64,000 nt of DNA, from contig NW_027490127.1 in the NCBI RefSeq assembly GCF_050948175.1, forward strand, positions 434,001 to 498,000, written 5' to 3'. The number at the start of each line of letters is the position of its first letter. The stretch's first letter is position 1. Source of the DNA: Xylocopa sonorina. Lineage: Eukaryota > Arthropoda > Insecta > Hymenoptera > Apidae. The notes under the pieces were generated by a model, which saw only the letters and a list, made by a program, of their open reading frames with translations, did not search any database and was not told the origin of the DNA. Shown one piece after another: positions 1 to 10,189 of this stretch. The position numbers and the translations under genes were made by a program.

Positions 1-17
1 ATTTATTTTTATTTAGA

Positions 18-238
18 GGGGATTATCTATTTTCAAGTAACTAAAATATATGATAAGTGTAATTATATAAACCAATTTCAAATATTTAATTAAAACATCA
101 TGAAATGATATGAAATTAGATAGGATTTTAGATGTAATGGAGTATCTTAAGGAGATATTATATTTAGAATTAACTAAAATATAGAATATGTATTAATATT
201 TATACGAATTTGAAATATTTACTTGAAAAGCATGAAAG
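18..238. repeat. AT-rich tandem duplication, about 133 bp period
   Basis: Two diverged copies of one AT-rich segment lie head to tail, at about 18-106 and 150-238. The shared word AACTAAAATATA is at 39 and in shorter form at 172, and CATGAAA is at 99 and 231, which gives a spacing of 132-133 bp. Directly after it, a 22 bp GC-richer word beginning GCATG(T/C)GGTCCAGCG occurs at 238 and 282, spaced 44 bp. The origin is unknown. It may be the edge of a transposon or another minor satellite. Confidence 0.5.
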
Positions 239-303
239 CATGTGGTCCAGCGTGTGGGAGATTAACGGATCGTTGCGAGGTGCATGCGGTCCAGCGAGTG
301 GGA

Positions 304-916
304 ACTCGCGTCTCGTGGTGGGACTATCGGCGCGTCTTTCGCGTTTAACTTATAAAATAGTATAATAAAGTAGTATAGCATGAACTTACAATTACGTGTG
401 TGCTGTTCGTGTCTTGCATTCTTAACGTGTGTAACATTGATTTATAAATTCTTATATGCAGCAATACATTAGTCCGGATGTAGTATATATATGCATGTAA
501 GACGTTTAAAAGTAGAATACAGGTTCTGGTAAAGTCGGCTCCCTGAATTGGATGAGTCCCCATTGAGGTGATGGGCTGCGACTCCGCCTTTTAGTAGAAC
601 GAAGTTACTTGTGCGAGTTACTTGTTCGTCTTTTATAGGCATATATACACTCGTTAGAGGTAGTGAGACAGTAGTGCTCATCGGTGAGATTGAAACAGCA
701 ATGCCTGGTGTGAACGAGCCATGTATACCGGTCGGTTCGAGTAACACAACAGTGCTTGGTGCGTGTGAGCGCGTGCAGGTGTGCGTGCCTAAAAGCTGCC
801 GGTTGCCGGTGCTGTAGGCGAGCGCGGCAGGTTGCCTGAGCCCAGGGATTGATGACCGAAGTGCGAAAAGGCTCATGTGTGGAATGAGTGGCAGGCGCTA
901 CGCACGACGTTACACT
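304..916. other. Unassigned non-satellite stretch
   Basis: This stretch is richer in GC than the first 240 bases. The longest open frame is on the minus strand, 876 to 469: 135 codons from a true ATG (MSLFALRSSIPG...). A 68-codon frame lies opposite it at 611-817. I recognise no domain, signal peptide or splice pattern in either, and both could be chance openings. A fragment of an unrecognised transposon is equally possible. Confidence 0.2.
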
Positions 917-1020
917 TAGTAGCAGTTAAGTATAATGCAATGCATAGAACATTACAAATAACTTACCTTGAAACGCTGAAATGAGGTGGGCTCTCGCGTT
1001 GCATGAAGCATTAGAACTCT
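917..1020 (-). repeat. Satellite A fragment
   Basis: Part of one degenerate monomer of the window's satellite. It contains the landmarks AGCAGTTAAGTATAATG, ACGCTGAAATGAG and GCATGAAGCATTAGAACTCT, which recur in the same order at 4.6-5.8 kb. It stops abruptly at 1020, where piggyBac transposase-like coding begins. The strand is given relative to the main 34-64 kb array. The left edge is approximate. Confidence 0.7.
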
Positions 1021-1145
1021 CGGTTTATATCGATACTTAAATATTTTCATTTCACCATCATTTCCACGGCTAGAACTGACGACCGTTAGTATAAACTTAG
1101 AATTATTGTGAACGCAATTGTCTACACTTTCGAAAATACTGTTAA
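1021..1145 (+). pseudogene. Older piggyBac transposase relic, upstream part
   Basis: The frame starting CGG at 1021 reads RFISILKYFHF, then TARTDDR, a TAG stop, then YKLRIIVNAIVYTFENT. This is the piggyBac layout just before the first catalytic Asp: the L-K-Y-F-H-F block, then an R-L-Y-K-x-R block. It runs in frame to the TTAA at 1142-1145. There a second piggyBac element is inserted, and the same frame resumes after the second TTAA at 3298 (VKPGKNIVIDE). The 5' end is cut off against satellite at 1021. One in-frame stop in 125 bp marks it as dead. The assignment comes from reading the frame across the insertion. Confidence 0.72.
1142..1145. repeat. TTAA target-site duplication, left
   Basis: TTAA immediately outside the left terminal inverted repeat of the inner piggyBac element. 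It matches the TTAA at 3295-3298. TTAA is the target and duplication typical of the piggyBac superfamily. Confidence 0.85.
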
Positions 1146-1161
1146 CGCGTTGAGTGCTACG
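1146..1161 (+). repeat. Left terminal inverted repeat of inner piggyBac
   Basis: CGCGTTGAGTGCTACG. It pairs with 3279-3294 at 15 of 16 positions; the only difference is a transition in the second base. Inward of base 1161 the two ends stop resembling each other. Confidence 0.85.
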
Positions 1162-1484
1162 CCGATCTTGCTATACTTCTCGCTCAAGCGACAGCGCGTG
1201 AGCACTTGAAGCCGAACACTTGACTGATGGGTATAAACGAACGATAACTTTGATACACTGTATCTGTTTCGTTTGGCCTGTCGAAATGATATAAGCAATG
1301 CATTTTTTTTACAATGTATAAGCATAACATAATGGGATGCGGAATGCCAGAGAGGCGAAAGACCAAATACAAGGGGAGAGTCATTCTGAAAAAAAGCCAC
1401 GGGAGAATAAAGACCTATTGCAGCAGAGAGAATTCAGTTTTATAGTGACTATTTTGAAAAAGTTTTGGTATCCATCAACTAAAA

Positions 1485-3092
1485 ATGTTGAGAGGACGAA
1501 CAAATAGTGTCTCGTCGAGTGAGCTATTTGTACCACGCAAATGTCAGCGTGTAATACCACTACCATTTTCAGATAGTGACAGTTCATCTAGTAGTTCACT
1601 AAGGAATACTGAAACATGTGATCCAAATGATTGGTTTGATCCGCGAGGCAACCAGCCAAACATTATACCTTTTTCAAGTCCCCATGGTGCCAAACTCGCT
1701 CATGAAAAAATGCAAAATTGCAGCACAGTGGAAGATTTTTACGGCCTTTATGTGACGTATAAACTATTTCAACATATAAGCGAACGAACAAATATTTATG
1801 CGACACAAAGAACAATCGCTTCCAAACGTGTTGAAAAATAGGTGCCAACAGGTAAGGATGAAATAAAGAGGTTTTTTGGAGTGGTTTTATGGGTGAGATA
1901 GGTAAAGCTCCCATCTTTGCATCTGTATTGGTCTAAGGATCCATTGTTTATTCAAACATTCCCGCGGAAAATTATGAGTAGAGACATATTTCAAATTCGG
2001 TTGAGAATGTTGCATTTTGCCGACAATACAAAAGTGGATGCTTCCAACCGTCTCTCAAAGGTTGAATTTTTAATAAAAGAATTAAATATAAATTTAAAAA
2101 AATATTATGATCCCGTTGAAGTATTATGCATTGACGAGACGGTAATACCATTCCGTGGACGGATCATATTTAGACAGTACGTGAAACCAAAAAAGCATAG
2201 ATATGGGATAAAAATACTTAAATTGTACTGTGATAATCATTACACATGTAATCTCTGCATTTACACCGGCCAATCATTGGATAAAAAAAATACAGCACCC
2301 ACAAATGTTGTCATGAATTTATGTGAAAATGTGTTTCACAAAGGCTATACTTTATACACGGATAATTATTATACGAGTGTGGATTTAGCAAACAAACTCA
2401 TAACAAAAAATACGCATTTGGTTGGTACTTTTCAACCAAATCGAAGAGGCAATCCAAGTAAAGTTGTGACAGCCAAACTGCGACGCGGAGGAGTCATTGC
2501 TCAAGAAAACAGTAGAGGGATTACAATCATGAAATGGAAAGGCAAAAGGGATGTTTTAGTTCTTTCGATCAAGGATTCTGACGAAATGAAATTCGTAATA
2601 ACAAGAGCAGGGGTATCCTGCAAACCAAAAATTATTATTAATTATAATAAAGGTAAAACAGCGATTGATCTGTTTGATCAAGCGGGTGCTTACAGTAGTC
2701 CACTTAGAAGGTCATTAAAATGGTATAGAAAACTGGCATTCGACCTTCTTTTGAATATTGCCGTCGTGAATGCGTTACATATGTTCCAAAATGTAACAGG
2801 AAGAAAGATGTCAATTACAACATTCCGAAACCAATTGGTAAATACTCTCACACGACATTTACATGAAGAAACCCCAATTAGGGTCGATACAAGTAGACGA
2901 ATTCACAAATTTCATAAGAAGGAAGGAAAAGCGCATGAAGTACGAGAACATTATGTTGAATGCTACAACACAAACACAAAAATGTTCGGACGCCAGTTAG
3001 CGAGGAAAATAACGAAGAAAGTTACTACATAGTGTAATATGTGCAAATCACAGCCACATCTCTGCTTAAAAAGTTTTAATAGACTTCATTAA
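1485..3092 (+). pseudogene. piggyBac transposase with three in-frame TAG stops
   Basis: A single reading frame from ATG 1485 to TAA 3090 encodes a roughly 535-codon piggyBac-type DDE/D transposase, which would cut and paste the element at TTAA. It has an acidic, Ser-rich N-terminus (about 1540-1620), then the conserved core. The catalytic Asps are D at 2133 (CIDETVIPFRGR), D at 2361 (YTDNYYTS) and D at 2667 (AIDLFDQ), with the second Asp of that last motif at 2676. The C-terminal cysteine-rich zinc domain starts near VECYNTN. It continues beyond the stop at 3030 as CNMCKSQPHLCLKSF. TAG codons at 1839, 1899 and 3030 interrupt an otherwise continuous frame. No frameshift is needed. It is probably inactive, although the three-Asp site is intact. 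I infer neither splicing nor stop readthrough. Confidence 0.85.
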
Positions 3093-3216
3093 ATATTAGT
3101 ATCAATTTTTTAATTGTCATTAATAGTTTAACCCTTTACAATCAAACTTTACGATAAAACAAGAAGTTCGCTGTCAGTCTCTAGAATCCACGTTGTCCAA
3201 ACGAAAAGTCGATTGT

Positions 3217-3232
3217 CAGTCCCTGGGGACTG
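3217..3232. repeat. Subterminal hairpin in piggyBac 3' region
   Basis: CAGTCCC and GGGACTG, 7 bp arms separated by TG, lie about 60 bp inside the right terminal repeat. piggyBac elements often carry subterminal inverted repeats, but I see no matching copy at the left end. The role is unknown. Confidence 0.55.
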
Positions 3233-3278
3233 ATGCCGCCTGAACGGAAAGTTCACTCGGAAAGTCAACGGAAAGTGA

Positions 3279-3294
3279 CGTAGCACTCAACGTG
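3279..3294 (-). repeat. Right terminal inverted repeat of inner piggyBac
   Basis: CGTAGCACTCAACGTG, reverse complement of the left end with one mismatch, followed directly by TTAA at 3295-3298. Confidence 0.85.
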
Positions 3295-4303
3295 TTAAGC
3301 CCGGTAAAAATATTGTAATCGACGAAATCATGGTTTCATGGCGAGGACGCCACAGTTTTTGCCAATATTTCCCAGAAAAGCGGCATAAATATGGTATAAA
3401 ACTTTACAAACTGTGCCTTCTGGAAGGATACACACATAACATTCTTATTTACGCCGGAAACAATGCAACCAGAATAGCGAAATCGCATGCGCATGCTGTA
3501 GTTATAACGCTGGAGGGTGAATTATTATTTGAAAGTCGCGTATTATACGCAAATAGCTTATATACTTGTGTCTCTTTAGCCGAGAAACTTCTGCAAAAAA
3601 TAACAATTATTTATGGTACAGTAAAAATTAATACAAAATTTCTTCCGCTGCAGGCCAAACGGAAAATGCAACGGGGTGGCTTTATGTATTTTCAAAATCA
3701 GAGCGGCTTTAAATTTTTAAAGTGGACGGATAAGAGGCCGGTATGCATTCTTGCCACTTCTAAAAACCACAAATGTGTTATTGTCCAGTGTAGTAATAAT
3801 AAGTTAAAGCCGGAAACAGTGTTCCTTTATAACAAAGCTAAGAAGGGAATTGACCATCTGATCAGATGTCTTCTTATTACAGTTGATTACGCGGAACAGT
3901 AAAATGGTATAGAACAATATTTATCGAACTGGTATGCGGGACTTTTCTCGGCAATGCCTCTTATATACATATAAAATGGAGTATCATTGTTATGAAAATA
4001 TTAAACCTCCGCAAAAAAATTATTGACTATTTCCTCAGTACAGTGGATCATCATGGTGAACATACGTCATCTGAAACTGAAGCAGTGCCTAAGAAACTTA
4101 CACATTTTCTGCGGTCGTTCCAGGGACGCGCGAGAAATACGAGACAGCTATGTAAAGAATGTCATAAACGTATGTCTAGGATAAATGGTAGGCAGTATGC
4201 CGCGAATAAGGCGAGAAAAGAAAAAACCTGTTGTAGCCGATGTAAGGGCCAACCGGAACTATACCCAACATGTTTTCAAAAATTACATATAAAAATTAAG
4301 TAA
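3295..4303 (+). pseudogene. Older piggyBac transposase relic, downstream part
   Basis: This continues the frame broken at 1145. KPGKNIVIDEIMVSWRGR brings the first catalytic Asp at 3321. The frame then runs open to 3902. A one-base frame change near 3865 moves the homologous reading to the frame SSYYS-stop-LRGTVKWYR (TGA at 3884-3886). That frame continues through 3992 to the TAA ending at 4303. The C-terminus keeps a good cysteine-rich zinc domain (LCKECHKR, then CCSRCKG and YPTCF). The second catalytic position reads YANSLYTC where the family has YTDNYYTS, so that Asp is lost. The third motif is GIDHLIRC, with its second Asp lost. It is clearly dead and from a different family than the inner element (WRGRHSF versus FRGRIIF). 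Confidence 0.82.
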
Positions 4304-4601
4304 TTATGTTAGGTTTATAATATTGATTTGTCATGTTTTAAATATTAATTATATATAATATTAATATTTAATATTATTTTTTAAATTTAATATTAATATT
4401 TCCTATTAATTATATAATTAATATTAATTGTAATGTCTGTTTACAATGCTGGGAATTGAAAAATAAACCTATTTGGTACTATCTACTATGTGAAATATAA
4501 GTTCGACTCATCGTGATGCACACCGGCTCACGAAATAGACACGTGTGACCCACCTGTGATGCACGCTGGCGTCCACGTGCTAAACGTAGAAATTAGATTT
4601 A
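4304..4601. other. AT-rich tail and short GC-rich repeat, no gene
   Basis: 4310-4435 is almost pure A/T, with repeated ATTAAT and TAATATT words. It is followed at 4513-4580 by two similar words, GTGATGCACACCGGC and GTGATGCACGCTGGC, 48 bp apart. This is probably the 3' non-coding end of the older piggyBac copy. I find no matching terminal repeat, because its 5' end is missing. Confidence 0.35.
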
Positions 4602-5821
4602 CCATCGTATTGCGTGGCGCATTAGATCACTACAGCTTTGACAAGCAGACAATATGAAACCCCAGCCCGGTGCAAGGAACATTCGAATTTACATTCGTTT
4701 GAAGTGAAGAAGTACTTAAGGATAATGCGATACATAGGACATTACAACATTCTTGCTTTCGAACGTTGAAATGAGACACTCCGCCACACAGCATGTAGCA
4801 TTAGAACTCTATTGCTTATACACATAGACACCATGAAACGCCACCCCGATGCAGTTATCTGTAGAATTTGCATTCTTTTGAAGTGTAGAAACAGATCAAC
4901 GAAACGCAAAGCGTACGAAGTTATATCTAACTTACTTTGAGTCGTTGAAATGGTTTGCACCATCGCATTGCATGGAGAAAGAGAACACCATTCCTTTGAC
5001 ACACAGGCACTTTAAACCGCCATCCTGTTGCATGAAACTGTATAATTCACATTCTTTTCAAGAGCTTCAGCAAATAAGCATAATGCTATGCATAGAAGAT
5101 TCTAGCTTACGTTCTTCGAAACGTTGAAATGAGATGCGCCATCGCATTGTATGGAGCCTTAGTACTCCATTGCTTTTGACAAGCAGACACTACGAAGTAT
5201 CATACCGTGCACGGAACTGCCGGATTCACATTCTTTTGAGGTATACAAGCAGATGAGCATAATGCTATTCATAGAAGATTGCAGCTTACTCACTTTGAAT
5301 CGTTGAAATATGATGCGACATGGCATTGCATGGAGCATTCGAACTCTACTGTTCTGAAACGCTGACAGTATGGTGCGCCATCCAGTCGCATGGAGCCGTA
5401 GAGTTCACATTCTCTAAAATTTTAGAAGCAGATATGTATAACGCCATGCATAAAAGATTACAAAATGACATACATTGAAACGTTGAAACGATATTAGCCA
5501 TCGCAATGCATGGAACATTAGTACAGTAGTATTGACGCGCAGACATTATGAAGCACCATCCCGTTACATGAAACTGTAGAACTCACATTATTATGGAATG
5601 TAAAAGCAGATAAGCATAATGCTACGCATACACGATTACACCTTACTTACTTTGAGACTTTGATATGAGAGGTGCCATCGCATTGCATGGAGCATTAGGA
5701 CTCTCCTCATTTGACACGCAGACACTGTGAAGCGCCATCCCGTTGCTTGAAACTGTAGAATTCACATTCTTCTGGAGCGTAGAAGCTGATAAACATGATG
5801 TTATGCATAACAGCATACTGC
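4602..5821 (-). repeat. Satellite A array, about 7 degenerate monomers
   Basis: Monomers of about 175-180 bp recur with the landmarks GTTGAAATGAGATGCGCCAT, GCATTGCATGGAGCATTAG, GACACGCAGACACTATGAAG, TCACATTCTTTTGAAGTGTA and AGCATAATGCTATGCATAG. They differ substantially from one another. The landmark order equals the reverse complement of the main 34-64 kb array, so both derive from one ancestral satellite. The array ends where a copia LTR begins. Confidence 0.85.
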
Positions 5822-6147
5822 TGTTTGATTATTTCACATGTCAACGGAGAAACAAAAATGAATCTTGAGTTAGGAAATAAAATCCAGTATATAAACTGTG
5901 AAATAGTTCTGTCGGTTTGAGTAGGGTACATGACTGTTTATACCTAGTGGCCTGAAAAGAGAACACGTTCAGAGTTTGCGTCGTCTATTTCTTTAAGAAG
6001 GAGGACCCTATGTTTCCTATGCGGAGTCCTCACAATTATTAGAGCTTTTTTAAAACGTAAAGATGTACCTTCAAACCTTAAGAATAATGTTACAGACTAT
6101 AAAGAACTTTTGACAGCATTTCATTTATATTTACCCATAATTCAATA
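5822..6147 (+). repeat. Copia-type 5' long terminal repeat
   Basis: This starts TGTTTGATTATTTCACA and ends near ...AATTCAATA, just before a primer-binding site. An inverted, diverged copy lies at 11217-11545. The two align along their whole length, with shared blocks such as ATAATCCAGTATATAAACTG and GACTATAAAGAACT, which confirms the LTR limits independently. Two candidate ends (6144 CA or 6147) cannot be separated. The TATATAAACTG word may be the remnant of the promoter TATA box. Confidence 0.75.
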
Positions 6148-6161
6148 GGTTATGGACCCAG
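6148..6161 (+). other. Primer-binding site, initiator tRNA-Met type
   Basis: GGTTATGGACCCAG lies directly after the LTR. It differs by one base from the complement of the anticodon stem-loop of animal initiator tRNA-Met (GGTTATGGGCCCAG). Priming from an internal fragment of that tRNA is established for copia-type elements. This supports both the family call and the LTR end. Confidence 0.65.
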
Positions 6162-6289
6162 TTTACGTATTTTAATAGTATTAACATTTTAGTAGATATT
6201 CTCTTTAGTGATAACTTTCGTGTATCTGATTATGTGATTATAAGTGTAATATCAGAAGTATAAATAAGTGATTAAACTAAATTAAAAAC

Positions 6290-7075
6290 CAGGAGGAACA
6301 TTAAACAATTTGATGGTCATCGCTACAGTATGTGACAATTGAGAATTTGTGCACTGTTAAGCGAATTGGATAATTATTGATGACCCCATTCCAGCAAAAA
6401 TAAAAAATAACTGAAAATTGGAGGAGCTTTTTGAGCTTCGCAAATAATGCGAAGACTGCTGCTGAAATTTTGCAGAAATTGTTTATTATTTATTCAGATG
6501 TATGTGGTTTTATTATTCCTTCAACTATTAACAGAAAGAATTATTTTCTCCTGTTTGTGGACAAATATACACTTTACCGTGTAACATATCTGATTACATA
6601 TAAATCAGAAATATTTTCTGCATTTAAAGATTTTGTAACTAAAATCGGGGCTCATTTTAATTTAAGAATTGTTCACTTGTGTAGCGATAATGGCAGAAAA
6701 TATCTGTCAAGTGAGACGAAAGATTATTATGTAGAAAAAGGTACTAGTTACCATCTAACAGTTCCACGAACCCCCCAATTGGTGTTTCTGAGAGAATGGT
6801 CAGAACCATAACAGAAAAGACACGCACGATGATAAGTGGTACTAGTTTAAATAAAGTGTTTTGGGGGGAAGCAGCTTTAGCTGCGACGTATTTAATAAAC
6901 TTAAGCCCAACAAAGGTTTTAAAACAAAGTAAAACGCCATTTGAAATGATGCTTGATAATAAGCCACAAATAAAGTATTTACGAATTTTCGGTTTCACAG
7001 CTTATATTCATGATAAGACCTGAGAGACCTTGTTTGATAAAAAATCTTGGAAGGGCAATAGAAATCATGGCTGCA
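6290..7075 (+). pseudogene. Ty1/copia gag start plus integrase relic
   Basis: At 6303 the frame reads KQFDGHRYSM then TGA (6333), where copia Gag has a conserved Trp. A further part reads IDDPIPAKIKNN then TGA, again at an expected Trp. This is the Gag N-terminus. Protease and most of gag are deleted. At 6431 the integrase core begins: IIYSDVCGFI carries the first Asp, LCSDNGRKYLS the second, and LTVPRTPQ follows. A frame change near 6785 moves to MVRTITEKTRTMISGTS, KVFWGEAALAATYLIN and YLRIFGFTAYIHDKT, with TGA at 7021. The reading continues briefly as LFDKKSWKG before satellite. Reverse transcriptase and RNase H are absent. It is an old, internally deleted copy. Confidence 0.82.
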
Positions 7076-7855
7076 AACAACGGGTTTGCGCTGCACAGAG
7101 TCTGCTTGTCAAAACAGAAGAGGTCTAATACTCCATGAAATTCAAAGGCGCATCTCACTCCAAATTTTCAGAGTAAGTAAGTTAAAACTTCTAAGCAAAG
7201 CATTATGCTTATCTGCTTCTACATTTCCAGCGATTGTGAATTATACATTTCCATGGAACAGAATAGCGCTACGTAGTGTCTACGCGTCCAAGCAATATAA
7301 TTCTAATGTCATATGCAATTCAGGACCAAACGTTTTTCGACGTTCTAAAGCAAGTAAGTTGTAGTGTTCTATGAATCGCATTATCCTTATCTAGACTGCA
7401 AAATAATGTGAATTTTACAGTTATTTGCAACGGGATAGGATTTTATATTGTCCAGGACTAAAAACAGTAAAGATCTAATGCTACATGCAGTGCGATGACG
7501 CATCTTATATTAACGTTCCGAAGTAAGGAACCAGTATTCCTCTATGCATAGCAGCATGCTTATCAGCTTTTACACTTTAAAGGTCTGTGAATTCTACAGT
7601 TCCATGCAAGGGGATGACGCTCCGTAGTATCTGCGTGTTAAAACAATAGTAGTCTAATTCTCAATGCAAGACGATGGAGCATACCGCTTCAACGTTTGAG
7701 GGTAAGTAAGCTGTAATCTTCCTTGCATAACATATTGCTTATCTGTTTCTACACTTCAAAATAATGCGAATTCTACAATTTCATGCAACCGAATGGCAAT
7801 ACGTAGTATCTGCATGTCAAAGCAGTAGTATCGTAATGTTGCATGCATTATGTCT
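7060..7855 (+). repeat. Satellite A array, about 4.5 monomers, plus orientation
   Basis: The same landmarks as 4.6-5.8 kb appear in reverse complement: GTGTCTACGCGTCCAAGCAA, GCATTATGCTTATCTGCTTC, CAACGGGATGACGCT. Monomer spacing is about 175 bp. The orientation is opposite to the array on the other side of the copia relic. The left edge within copia is fuzzy, about 7060-7085. Confidence 0.8.
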
Positions 7856-8439
7856 TGCGACAAACATGCGGTTCATGCTATAATATTTAAGCCATTCATC
7901 CTTGTTCGGACACTCGTCATAATTCACTCAACGATACATCTGGCTACCAAACCCCTCATTTCACAAATCCTGCAAAATCCCTATTAAACACAGCAGAAAT
8001 AAACTTGTAAAGCAACAAGATGTCGTCTCATCACAAATTTCAAAATCAAGTCTTCATAGTGAATCTTCAAATTGTGTATACCATGTAGCTGGCCGTTTTA
8101 TTGTTTTATTTCCTGCTCCTCACATCAGTTGCAACTGATCTACAAACCATGGTCCCACTCTTCGCGCCTTCTTCTCTCCTCCCAGTTCCCTAGAAAGAAG
8201 CAAATTTACAGTTTTTCCACCAATAACGTCTCATCAAATTGCGACACCCTTGATCACTCCTCGACACGAATTCACATTAAATGAGTCGGACTTCATGGCT
8301 GATGAACTTAGTAGGAATTCAGATTCAGACACGTCAGAGAACATGAACAACACTAAATATTTGTTAATGCATTTTCATTTAAATATAATTGTTTGTTAAG
8401 GAATCGTCCATTCAAATTGTATCTACCTCCTTCCCTATT
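7856..8439. other. Unassigned stretch between satellite and BEL/Pao LTR
   Basis: I see no satellite landmarks, no long open frame and no recognisable protein. It lies directly 5' of a palindrome that coincides with an LTR-like start, so it may be transposon sequence I cannot place. Confidence 0.25.
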
Positions 8440-8459
8440 ACTCTAACATGTGTTAGAGT
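8440..8459. repeat. Palindrome at putative LTR start
   Basis: ACTCTAACA, then TG, then TGTTAGAGT: perfect 9 bp arms. The right arm begins with TG and is the likely first base of the BEL/Pao LTR. The left arm then looks like an LTR end in inverted orientation. Confidence 0.6.
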
Positions 8460-8761
8460 GCACGTTGTAACGGCGACGAAAAGGTTCTTGACGAAAATTT
8501 ACGCCCTTCATTGGTTTATCAACCGAAAATGAGCCTCGTCGTAACGCGTGCATTTTGATCATTCGAGCCTGATTCAAAATCCAGCAGACCGCGAGTTATA
8601 AAAACGAACAGTTAAAATCAGTGATGTGAGTGCCTGAACTGCAGTGTCATTCAATCAACACTCAGCGACCGAAGAATCAAGCCTGTGATCAGGCCAATGC
8701 TCCAGGACAAATTGAGATTCTCAGCAGCAACAAGTCAGATATCCCAGCGGATCCAGACATA

Positions 8762-10120
8762 ATGGCAGATCCCAACAAACGATCGCTCGAACAAGCTCAG
8801 TCCAATCCTTATGAAATTATTCTCAGTTCCCTGCTGCGTAAATCCGGTATCATATTTGGTCACACCACTGCCTTCACTTCCACTACTGCGACTTCTAAAC
8901 ACATGCAAAAGGATCAGAACAACCGGACATACGTTTACCAAAAACCCACCTTTACGCGTTAACTGAAACATGGAAGAGATTCGTTGACATCCAATTTGAC
9001 TTCGAAGAATTACACGAAAGAGAAACGTCACGTCGCTACAAAATTCAAAACAACTACTTCTCTAGCATAACTCGTGCCGAATCCTTAATCAAGAGAAGAC
9101 TTCCGAAGACGAGACGAAACACGTTCGAATCATCGGCCACTTTCTCAACCATCCCATATGCCATTAAATTACCAGAAATGCAACTTCCAACATTCGATGG
9201 AACATACGAAAATTGAGTATCATTATATGTTGTATTCTCATCGATCATCGATTGCAAGGACAACCTAACTGCAGTTCAAAAATTGCAATACCTGCCGCCG
9301 ACATTAACTGGAACGGCCGCTGTGTGCATCGAATAGTTAGCACAACCTATGCAAATTACACCGACGCGATTGAGTTATTGAAAGGTAAATTCGAATGTAT
9401 AAAACGGCCTGCCTTTAAATATTGTGGTACAATCTAACACATCCCAAAACTGCCAAGAGACACTGCAGAAACATTAGGCAATATCGTCGACACCATCAAC
9501 CAACAACTTCGCGCACTAAAAAATTCCGCAAAAAAATATCTCGCAATGGAACACTTCTACTTTCTATCATACGAACAAAGATAAATGCTAATACATTGTT
9601 CCAATGGAAACTCACGGTAAAGGACAACAAGGTGCCGCCTTACATGGATCCTTTAGAGTTTCTGGAGAAACGAGCCAACTGTGTACTAGAGATGAACGCA
9701 AAAGCAAGTTCAACCGCAAGTCGAGTCAACGGAAAACCATCGGACCATTCACGCTCCACGAATCAACGTACTACGCGAAACCAGGTGTTCTTGTCACAAG
9801 GACATTGTAATGGCGATTAAACCGAAAGCTGGACAAACAGGACAATCATAGGAACCCAAAAGTGTTCAGTATGGCACGGAGGAATCAGCATCTGGGCATG
9901 TGAAGAATTTCACGGGCTCTCAGTCCTGGACCGCAAGGCAGCTGTCGAAAAGACTTCACTATGCGTAAATTGCTTGCGCAAGGGACACAAATATAGCCTG
10001 TACCACAGGGGTCCCTGTCGCATACGTAACAAGCAATACCACACAATACTTCACCAAACGCAAAGCACCTGGAAACAGACTACTTTTAAACCGCCAACCA
10101 TCACTCCACACGAATAACAA
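8762..10120 (+). pseudogene. BEL/Pao gag pseudogene
   Basis: ATG 8762 opens MADPNKRSLEQAQSN, which breaks near 8950. Another frame then gives ETWKRFVDIQFDFEELHE, IKLPEMQLPTFDGTYEN, a TGA at a conserved Trp, and TAVQKLQYLPPTLTGTAA. Later pieces are ANYTDAIELLKGKFE, INQQLRALKNSAKKY, and FQWKLTVKDNKVPPYMD with LEFLEKRANCVLE. The last is CVNCLRKGHKY, a zinc knuckle starting at 9962 whose fourth Cys is replaced by Tyr, followed by KQYHTILH. The order is that of BEL/Pao Gag. There are at least three frame changes and several stops. It packaged element RNA in the ancestor and is non-functional now. Confidence 0.8.
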
Positions 10121-10189
10121 GAACCGATAACGAACGAAGAATCTTCAATGTCCGAATGACTTCAGGATGTTGAGGCACGGAAGTGAGGG

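Larger units (their letters stand above)
1146..3294 (+). mobile_element. piggyBac-superfamily DNA transposon, about 2.15 kb, nested
   Basis: The element is bounded by 16 bp terminal inverted repeats: CGCGTTGAGTGCTACG at 1146-1161, and its reverse complement with one transition at 3279-3294. TTAA flanks both ends. Inside lies one transposase frame (1485-3092) with three TAG stops. The leader of about 320 bp and the 3' region of about 200 bp carry no other coding. At 2149 bp it is close to the roughly 2.4 kb typical of autonomous piggyBac elements. The insertion splits an older, different piggyBac transposase. Nearly matching ends and otherwise long open frames indicate a fairly recent insertion compared with everything around it. 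Confidence 0.88.

Noticed and set aside
3127..3142. TTAACCCTTTACAATC as an alternative right end of the inner piggyBac
   Set aside because: The pair at 1146 and 3279-3294 matches at 15 of 16 bases and has TTAA on both sides, and this word has no left partner. It could be an internal relic.
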